From NCBI GenBank assembly GCA_002422125.1, contig DITF01000377.1, forward strand, positions 1 through 5,835: 5,835 bases of DNA. The letters are read 5' to 3'. Positions 1-5,053 of the stretch are shown here, piece by piece. A model generated the notes under the pieces. It saw only the letters and a program-made list of their open reading frames with translations, had not been told where the DNA came from and did no database searches. The stretch's first letter is position 1. The number at the start of each line of letters is the position of its first letter. The stretch is from a bacterium UBP17_UBA6191. GTDB taxonomy: Bacteria; Muiribacteriota; UBA6191. The translations under genes and the position numbers were made by a program.

Positions 1-933
1 CACTATCCCATTTGTGCTTGGATTCTGGAGCACAGGCATTTGCAAAAACTTCTTTCCACCTACGCCCTGCCCCTACCCAAACAGGCCGATAAAAACCATA
101 GAATCCACACTTCATACTCCCAGACCATCGCCATCACGGGAAGATTATCCTCAAATCATCCCAACCTGCAAAACATACCCGTGCGCACCAAGTGGGGTAC
201 TAGAATTCGTCGCTGCTTTGTAGCTTCGCCTGGCTCAGTGTTTGTCAGTATTGACTACTCACAGATTGAACTTAGGGTTATGGCCCACATGGCTAATGAT
301 ACTGCCATGATTGAAGCCTTTCGCTCGGGCCGGGATATCCACAAGGAAACAGCGGCTAAAATCTTTCGCAGGCAACTGGATGAAGTCACCAAAGAGGAAA
401 GAGAATCGGCTAAAGCCATCAACTTTGGTATCATTTACGGCATCAGTCCCTTTGGACTATCAAGGCAGTTAGGCATTGGTCCCAAAGTCGCTGAAGGCTT
501 TATTCACACCTATTTTTCCATTTATTCGGGTATCAAACAATTTATGGATGAAACCTCAGCCATGGTTTTAGAATCTGGAGAAATCCGAACCATGTATGGC
601 AGATTAAGACCGATCCCAGAAGCCCAATCTAAAAACAAGAACTTTCAGGAAGCTGGTAAACGGGTGGCCATCAATACCAGAATTCAGGGCAGCGCCGCCG
701 AAATCTTAAAGCGGGCCATGATTCAAATTGATCAGTATCTAAAACGCATTGATTGCAAAACAAAAATGTTATTGCAGGTTCATGACGAATTGATTTTTGA
801 AGTTCCTGAAGATGAACTGCATATTATGAGGGAAATCAAAAAATTGATGGAAGGGGTAGAACAACTCAATGTCCCCCTAATCTGCGATATGGAAAAAGGC
901 AAATGCTGGGGTGATCTGGAGGCATTTTTGTGA
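1..933 (+). CDS. polA: DNA polymerase I, C-terminal polymerase domain (5' end outside window)
   Basis: This is the last 310 residues of family A DNA polymerase I, which fills gaps during excision repair and replaces Okazaki primers. The frame is open from base 1, where ILEHRHLQKLLSTY matches the family's ILEYRxLxKLxSTY segment, so the gene enters from the left and no start codon is in view. TGRLSS and PNLQNIPVR follow. Motif A is DYSQIELR, with the metal-binding Asp codon at 253-255. Motif B (O helix) is RESAKAINFGIIYG near 400-441; it has Phe where sugar-discriminating polymerases have Phe, and the conserved Arg, Lys and Tyr. Motif C is VHDELIFEV, with HDE at 781-789. All polymerase-site residues are present. 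The 5' nuclease and 3'-5' exonuclease domains lie outside the window, so their state is unknown. The TGA stop overlaps the GTG start of tsaE by four bases, implying translational coupling. Identification is secure. Confidence 0.98.
   Translation, partial: HYPICAWILEHRHLQKLLSTYALPLPKQADKNHRIHTSYSQTIAITGRLSSNHPNLQNIPVRTKWGTRIRRCFVASPGSVFVSIDYSQIELRVMAHMANDTAMIEAFRSGRDIHKETAAKIFRRQLDEVTKEERESAKAINFGIIYGISPFGLSRQLGIGPKVAEGFIHTYFSIYSGIKQFMDETSAMVLESGEIRTMYGRLRPIPEAQSKNKNFQEAGKRVAINTRIQGSAAEILKRAMIQIDQYLKRIDCKTKMLLQVHDELIFEVPEDELHIMREIKKLMEGVEQLNVPLICDMEKGKCWGDLEAFL
918..922 (+). promoter_or_regulatory. Shine-Dalgarno site of tsaE
   Basis: GGAGG lies inside the last codons of polA, seven bases before the GTG at 930. 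It is a strong ribosome binding site that supports GTG as the tsaE start, even though that start overlaps the polA stop. Confidence 0.8.
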
Positions 934-1394
934 AATCCCTCTATCTTAGGGATAGCGAGGAAACCCAAAAAATTGGCTATAAAATCGGAGCCCTTATTCC
1001 CAAGGGGAGCCTGGTTTTATTGTCGGGAACACTGGGAACAGGTAAATCCACCCTATGTCAGGGAATAGCTAAGGGCCTGGGCCATACTGTGCAAATTTCC
1101 TCCCCATCCTTCACTCTTTTGAACACCTATACCCAAAAGCATGCCAAAGCAGTGCTGAATCACCTTGACTTTTATAACATAGAAAACTTAGAACATTTGG
1201 AGAGAATTGGAATTTACGATGTGCTTGAGGCCGAAGATAATGTGTGTCTGATAGAATGGTGGGAGAAGTTCCCCGAGGTAACTCAAGGACTTCCCGCTTT
1301 AAAGTTGCAACTCAAGCTTGAGGGTGAAGGTCGTCGTTTGGATTGGGTCGATGAGTTAAACCTTAGTCAGGAAATTTTTGCGGAGAGGATTTGA
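930..1394 (+). CDS. tsaE: tRNA threonylcarbamoyladenosine biosynthesis ATPase TsaE
   Basis: TsaE (YjeE family) is the cytoplasmic P-loop ATPase that works with TsaB and TsaD to put threonylcarbamoyl on A37 of tRNAs reading ANN codons. At 154 residues it has the normal family length. The Walker A loop is GTLGTGKST at residues 33-41. The family segment SPSFTLLNTY lies at 58-67, followed by HLDFYNIENLEHLERIGIYD at 78-97, which carries the metal-site Asp80. CLIEWWEKF follows at 106-114, with the conserved Glu109-Trp110. The start is GTG, chosen because of the GGAGG seven bases upstream and the four-base overlap with polA. Odd point: most members have an acidic residue after the first Gly of the P-loop (GDLGAGKT or GELGAGKT), but here it is Thr34. 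The rest of the active site looks intact, so it is probably functional. It is the middle gene of a polA-tsaE-GspE-like operon. Confidence 0.95.
   Translation: MKSLYLRDSEETQKIGYKIGALIPKGSLVLLSGTLGTGKSTLCQGIAKGLGHTVQISSPSFTLLNTYTQKHAKAVLNHLDFYNIENLEHLERIGIYDVLEAEDNVCLIEWWEKFPEVTQGLPALKLQLKLEGEGRRLDWVDELNLSQEIFAERI
1382..1389 (+). promoter_or_regulatory. Shine-Dalgarno site of the GspE/PilB-like gene
   Basis: GGAGAGGA sits in the last codons of tsaE, seven bases before the ATG at 1397. The in-frame TTG at 1391 would be only one base from this site, so the site decides in favour of the ATG as the start. Confidence 0.7.
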
Positions 1395-1396
1395 GC

Positions 1397-3124
1397 ATGT
1401 CAGATAAACCTAAATTGGGTCAGATTCTGGTGAAATCAGGGGCGATAAGCCTCAAGGATCTGGAATCCTTTCTGAAAAGTCAGGAAGATCTAAAAGATGA
1501 ACGGGGTTACCAGACCAAGCTTGGGGATTTGCTTTTGGAAAACAAGCTGGTTACCGAGTCCACTCTGGCCATGGCTTTTGCCGAGCAACAGCGAGTAAAG
1601 TTCACCGATCTGAGCCGCTACAGCCCCGATTTAGGAGTTTTGGAAAAAATCCCCTTTTCGATCTTAAGCCGCTTTAAATTTGTGCCCCTCTACCTGGATT
1701 CCCAAAAGCTTGTGGTGGCATTGCATGACCCCGTAGACACCTTTCTATTGGATCTTCTCTACAAAGCCCTTGGCGTAACCATAGAGTTACAGTCTGCCAC
1801 CCGATCTCATGTGGAGAATGCCCATCGTTCCTGCGTAGATTCCGTGAAAAAAGCTGGCAAAGAAAACCATAATTTTGATATCAATTTTGAAGAATACCGA
1901 CTGATCCTGGAACAGGAAAAAGATGTAAAGCAAGAAATTGAAAAGCCTGAGGTCAGCCTTAAAAACAGCTTAAACGAATACAGCCTTGAGATTATTCTAA
2001 AACAGTTTATTAAGGACCAGAAATTTTTTGGGATGAAGTTTTCTCCCAATCACCATGAAGTGATTATTAGCGGGCGAGTACGAGGAGGCTGGGAATATTA
2101 CGGCTGCCTCAGTCTGGAAAAATTCCAGGCATTCTGGATTAAAGTCAAAAATCTATGTGGGGTTTCCGAAGAGGCCACGGCCTATATTTCGCAAGCCTGG
2201 TTTGAACTGCCAATTCAGGAAGGAGAGACCCATACCTTTCAGGTAACCTTTCTGCCCGGTAGAAATGGCCTGGAACTCCTTTTAGAGCCATATTCCCTGG
2301 ATAGAAGAAGTTTATCTCTGGAAAGACTTGGCCTGTTGGAAACCGATGTAATGCGCATCGCCAACTTCGGCTCCGATCCCCGAGGAGTATTGGTACTAGG
2401 TGGGCCTCAGTCTGGAAAATCCACCACCCTATTGGCCTTAATGAATCAGAACCGCCATTCTTCCCATCATCAGCTTCTGTTTGAAGACCGAGCATCTTTT
2501 ACGGTGGCGAATCGCTCCCAGATTCACTTGGATGAACATCAATCCCAGCTTGATGGTATTGGGTTTTCCGCCCAAAGTAGCATTGAAGTATTTGGAATCG
2601 ACAGCCTCAGCTCGGAACGATTCCACAGTGTATTGCGACAAACTAACGGCAAAATTCTGTACGCCACCCAAAACGCTCATCCCATTCTGCCATTTTTATC
2701 GCAGATGGAAAAACAAGGGGTCTCTTTGGGCCTTTTATTCTCACAGTTTCGGCTGATTGTGCATCAAAAGCTGGTCCCATCCATTTGTACATGGTGCTCG
2801 ACCTTAACTCCTTATCCGGCGGAACATATTGCTAAAATGGGCCTAAAGCCAGAAACTCTGAAAAAGCCTCTCTTTTATTTGCCCGCTGGCTGTGACTATT
2901 GTGAGAACAAAGGCTATTCCGACTTCACTCTGATTTATGAAATTCTGCACGCTACCCCACCCACAGTCAAACTGCTGACCGAAAACCCCATCTCCAATGA
3001 ACTAGCCATGCATTTGATGAAAGCCGGAGGCCTGAGTTCTCCCAACAATGTGGCCAGAGATAAACTCTACAGGGGTCAGATCACCATAGATACTTATGCG
3101 GCTATTTTACAAAGGAAGCTCTAG
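1397..3124 (+). CDS. Diverged GspE/PilB-family protein, probable pseudo-ATPase
   Basis: This 575-residue protein has the architecture of type II secretion / type IV pilus assembly ATPases. Residues about 5-145 form a GspE/MshEN-type N-terminal domain, with the paired LGxxLxxxxxI units LGQILVKSGAI and LGDLLLENKLV, then FTDLSRY and ALHDPVDT. Residues 195-300 correspond to the N2 domain, but the usual ASDIHIEP is replaced by FFGMKFSP. The P-loop is GGPQSGKSTT at 335-344, and the Asp box keeps Glu363-Asp364. The arginine-finger segment (LRxxLRxDPD in the family) has become GIGFSAQSS. Walker B, normally GEIRD, reads FGIDS at 399-403. The His box, normally STLHTND, reads YATQNAH. The four zinc cysteines C464, C467, C499 and C502 remain. 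I infer a fold that is kept but ATP hydrolysis that is weak or lost. Start chosen at ATG 1397 rather than TTG 1391 because of Shine-Dalgarno spacing. No other pilus or secretion gene is in view. Confidence 0.85.
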   Translation: MSDKPKLGQILVKSGAISLKDLESFLKSQEDLKDERGYQTKLGDLLLENKLVTESTLAMAFAEQQRVKFTDLSRYSPDLGVLEKIPFSILSRFKFVPLYLDSQKLVVALHDPVDTFLLDLLYKALGVTIELQSATRSHVENAHRSCVDSVKKAGKENHNFDINFEEYRLILEQEKDVKQEIEKPEVSLKNSLNEYSLEIILKQFIKDQKFFGMKFSPNHHEVIISGRVRGGWEYYGCLSLEKFQAFWIKVKNLCGVSEEATAYISQAWFELPIQEGETHTFQVTFLPGRNGLELLLEPYSLDRRSLSLERLGLLETDVMRIANFGSDPRGVLVLGGPQSGKSTTLLALMNQNRHSSHHQLLFEDRASFTVANRSQIHLDEHQSQLDGIGFSAQSSIEVFGIDSLSSERFHSVLRQTNGKILYATQNAHPILPFLSQMEKQGVSLGLLFSQFRLIVHQKLVPSICTWCSTLTPYPAEHIAKMGLKPETLKKPLFYLPAGCDYCENKGYSDFTLIYEILHATPPTVKLLTENPISNELAMHLMKAGGLSSPNNVARDKLYRGQITIDTYAAILQRKL

Positions 3125-4786
3125 TTACATCAAATCCATCAGCCGTAGCATTAAATCAGCTACAAAGTGCGCTGCTGGCTTAAGTTTGCCAATTTCTACT
3201 GGAAATAATCGGCATTGTTCCTCACGGCGGGCATCGTGTTGTAACCACTCCATAAAAGCTGCCGACTGCTGTTCATCGGCACTCTTTTTATCGATGGGCG
3301 GACCCAAAAAGACCTTATCATATAGTGCTTCCAAAGTCTGGGTCAAATCCTCATCAAAAATGGCCTGAGCACTATGTTTTCCTTGAATTTGACCAGAGCG
3401 AATAAAGTAAAACTCAATCCCTGGACTTGTACCCATGGATGGGACCACTACCAAAAGGTCCGTTTCATGACTCGATGGCCCTAACTGCTTTAAGGATTCC
3501 TGGGCATTGGCTATCATAAACACGCTACGATAGTTTAGCCTAGGCGAGAATTCCTCTCTGGTCACCGGTATCTCTTCTCCCATAGAGCCTAACTTCTGTT
3601 TTAGATCAAGCTCATGAAAAAATGGTCCATAATACAGGGCCGGGGCCTTGGGCTGTCGATTTACAACTGCTACTAAACCCTTATCATCAATGACTCTGAC
3701 AAAGTACTGGTGAATTCCAGAAGATGATTTCACTCCCTTGTGGGAGGCTGCGGCCAAAACCGCATCAAAGTAAGTTCTGACTTCATGAACCGTAAAAGAC
3801 TCTGCTTTGCGCCAAACCAGTTTAAGGCGGCTTCCACGCATATCAGAATAAACCAGACCAGATATTTCCTGGTTCAGATGCTTAAACGCCTGACAATGAA
3901 AAGTTCGTTTATGTCTATCTTGAAAGGCAATATAACCCGGACCCTCGGGTAAATTTTCAATCTCATCAGGAGACATCAAAACCTTGGGAAAATAGTCGGC
4001 CCTGGGCTTAATCATAAACTTGCGAATATCTCCAAGATTATGAAGTCCTGCATCCGACAAAAGCGCTATAAATTGTATTAACAGCTTAGCCGTAGCCAAG
4101 GCATCATCCCAGGCTCTGTGCCTGTCAGCGATTTCATAACCAAAATGTTCCGCCAGAACATCAAGCTTGTGGGCCTTGGCCTCAGGTACTAGATCCCGTG
4201 AGAGTTTTAAGGTACAAATTCCTGGGTTTGGCAGTGGCTTACCCAAGACCCTATTGACCTCGTAGGCCAAAAAATTAATATCAAAAAGAGCATTGTGCGC
4301 TACCAACACCGTTCCCTCACAAAACTGCATAAAATCGTTAAGAACGGTTTCGATGGATGGGGCATGCCGTAAGTCACTGTCACGGATGCCTGTCAATCGG
4401 ACCACAAATTCAGGAATCTGTCGATTAGGCTGAATTAGAGTCTTAAAAGACTCTGTAATCACTCCGTTTTCCACCAAAACAGCCCCTAGTTCGATGGCTC
4501 TGTGTACAGGGGGAGTCCCACCTGTGGTTTCAAAATCAAATACACAGTAGCGAAGCTGACTTAAAGGAGTATTTTCAGAGTCCTGGGAGGTTATAAACCA
4601 ATGTCCTGGCCTTGATTCAATAAAACGGATATCGTCCGATAACAGTCTGCGGATATACCGGTCACTGCCGTCGCCCACCTTGTCAGGGAAAAAAAAGTTG
4701 CACAACTCATCGGCACTGAAATCTCGCCCGTGATGACGAATTACTTCCCAAATTTCGTCAATTTTTGATAGTCCTGGTGCTTGCAA
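3125..4786 (-). CDS. DEDDh exonuclease fused to a degenerate UvrC-N-like (GIY-YIG) region
   Basis: This 553-residue protein has three parts. Residues about 5-65 look like a winged helix (IDEIWEVIRHHG, then RYIRRLLSDD and a GHWFIT strand); this is inferred from pattern only. Residues 78-240 are a DnaQ/PolIII-epsilon-type 3'-5' exonuclease with all five DEDDh residues: D84 and E86 in FDFETTGG, D169 in HNALFD, and H223 and D228 in HRAWDD. Residues about 275-400 resemble the UvrC N-terminus: LPEGPGYIAFQD matches LPxxPGVYxFxD, and ALYYGPFF matches the YFGPY segment. However, the YVGKAKNL core reads FHCQAFKHL and the catalytic Tyr and Arg positions are not conserved, so this nuclease centre is probably dead. 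Residues 400-553 I do not recognise. DnaQ-UvrC fusions are known in other bacteria; a role in DNA repair is inference. The start is uncertain: TTG at 4786 has no Shine-Dalgarno, while an ATG at 4805 is one base out of frame. Likely co-transcribed with the upstream tRNAs. Confidence 0.85.
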   Translation of the reverse strand: MQAPGLSKIDEIWEVIRHHGRDFSADELCNFFFPDKVGDGSDRYIRRLLSDDIRFIESRPGHWFITSQDSENTPLSQLRYCVFDFETTGGTPPVHRAIELGAVLVENGVITESFKTLIQPNRQIPEFVVRLTGIRDSDLRHAPSIETVLNDFMQFCEGTVLVAHNALFDINFLAYEVNRVLGKPLPNPGICTLKLSRDLVPEAKAHKLDVLAEHFGYEIADRHRAWDDALATAKLLIQFIALLSDAGLHNLGDIRKFMIKPRADYFPKVLMSPDEIENLPEGPGYIAFQDRHKRTFHCQAFKHLNQEISGLVYSDMRGSRLKLVWRKAESFTVHEVRTYFDAVLAAASHKGVKSSSGIHQYFVRVIDDKGLVAVVNRQPKAPALYYGPFFHELDLKQKLGSMGEEIPVTREEFSPRLNYRSVFMIANAQESLKQLGPSSHETDLLVVVPSMGTSPGIEFYFIRSGQIQGKHSAQAIFDEDLTQTLEALYDKVFLGPPIDKKSADEQQSAAFMEWLQHDARREEQCRLFPVEIGKLKPAAHFVADLMLRLMDLM

Positions 4787-4805
4787 AATGAGCCGATTTT
4801 TTCAT
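4758..4805 (-). other. Possible 15-codon leader ORF, or the true but frameshifted start of the exonuclease gene
   Basis: ATG at 4803-4805 opens a frame of 15 codons (MKKSAHFASTRTIKN) that ends in TGA at 4758-4760 and covers the TTG start of the exonuclease gene in another frame. It has an AAGGA ten bases upstream, whereas the TTG has none. Six A residues follow the ATG on the coding strand. With five instead of six, the ATG would read straight into the exonuclease as MKNRLILQAPGLSKID. It may therefore be a coupling leader, a slippage site, or the result of a one-base sequence error. Confidence 0.3.
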
Positions 4806-4815
4806 GGTGTGAATA

Positions 4816-4820
4816 TCCTT
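4816..4820 (-). promoter_or_regulatory. Shine-Dalgarno-like AAGGA before ATG 4805
   Basis: AAGGA on the - strand lies between tRNA-Ser(GCU) and the exonuclease gene, ten bases before the ATG at 4805. It is the only recognisable ribosome binding site there and does not fit the TTG start at 4786, which would be 29 bases away. Confidence 0.45.
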
Positions 4821-4827
4821 AACAACA

Positions 4828-4912
4828 CGGAGACTATGGGATTTGAACCCATGGTAGGTTGCCCCACACACGATTAGCAATCGTGCGCCTTAAGCCGCTC
4901 GGCCAAGTCTCC
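4828..4912 (-). tRNA. serX-like tRNA-Ser(GCU): tRNA-Ser, anticodon GCU (reads AGC/AGU)
   Basis: This is a class II tRNA of 85 bases. Acceptor arms GGAGACT and AGTCTCC pair fully. The anticodon stem CACGA/TCGTG encloses TTGCTAA, giving anticodon GCT. A long variable arm (GTGGG/CCTAC) and a T arm (ATGGG, loop TTCAAAT, CCCAT) follow. The discriminator is G, as expected for serine. The 3' CCA is not encoded, so CCA-adding enzyme must supply it. U36-A37 makes it an expected substrate of the t6A pathway that includes TsaE, encoded in this same window. It lies 13 bases after tRNA-Ser(UGA), and no terminator is seen before the exonuclease gene. Confidence 0.97.
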
Positions 4913-4925
4913 ATGTTATTAAGTA

Positions 4926-5012
4926 CGGAAGATGTAGGATTCGAACCCACGGCAGGCTTTCACCCGCAACGGTTTTCAAGACCGCCTCCATAAACCACTC
5001 GGACAATCTTCC
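4926..5012 (-). tRNA. serT-like tRNA-Ser(UGA): tRNA-Ser, anticodon UGA (reads UCN codons)
   Basis: This is a class II tRNA of 87 bases. Acceptor arms GGAAGAT and ATCTTCC pair fully. The anticodon stem GCGGT/ACCGT (with one G-U pair) encloses CTTGAAA, giving anticodon TGA. The T arm is GTGGG, loop TTCGAAT, CCTAC, and there is a long variable arm and a G discriminator. CCA is not encoded. A36-A37-A38 is the usual recognition context of MiaA-type isopentenylation. It is the first gene after the promoter at 5025-5053 and begins about five bases after the predicted transcription start, so it needs little 5' trimming. Confidence 0.97.
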
Positions 5013-5024
5013 TTACTTGCTCGC

Positions 5025-5053
5025 AGTATAACGAATGGAAACTAAAATATCAA
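5025..5053 (-). promoter_or_regulatory. Sigma70-type promoter of the tRNA-Ser pair (and probably the exonuclease gene)
   Basis: On the - strand, TTGATA (5048-5053) and TATACT (5025-5030) are separated by exactly 17 bases. Each differs by one base from the TTGACA/TATAAT consensus. The -10 box is 12 bases before the first base of tRNA-Ser(UGA). The bases just after it (GCGAGC) form a GC-rich discriminator, which in known stable-RNA promoters goes with growth-rate (ppGpp) control; that role is inferred here. The -35 box contains the TGA stop of murA, so the promoter begins inside the upstream gene. No A/T-rich UP element is seen upstream. Confidence 0.8.

Noticed and set aside
14..223. 69-codon open frame at the left edge, + strand
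   Set aside because: It overlaps the polA frame, which has clear family motifs from base 1 onwards.
1391..1396. TTG at 1391 as the start of the GspE-like gene
   Set aside because: The Shine-Dalgarno at 1382-1389 is only one base away from it, while the ATG at 1397 has ideal seven-base spacing.
2145..2495. 116-codon open frame on the - strand inside the GspE-like gene
   Set aside because: It lies wholly antisense to a recognised coding frame, has no recognisable motif and no clear ribosome binding site.
1397..3124. Calling this gene pilB, gspE or pilT outright
   Set aside because: Key catalytic motifs are missing and no pilus or secretion neighbours are present, so a specific name would overstate its function.
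3145..3163. Short inverted repeat GTAGC/GCTAC near the convergent gene ends as a terminator
   Set aside because: It has only five pairs with a nine-base loop, no U-tract on either side, and it lies inside the exonuclease coding region.
4913..4925. A/T-rich 13-base spacer between the two tRNAs as a second promoter
   Set aside because: It is too short to hold both boxes, and no -35-like hexamer is found at the right distance inside the upstream tRNA.
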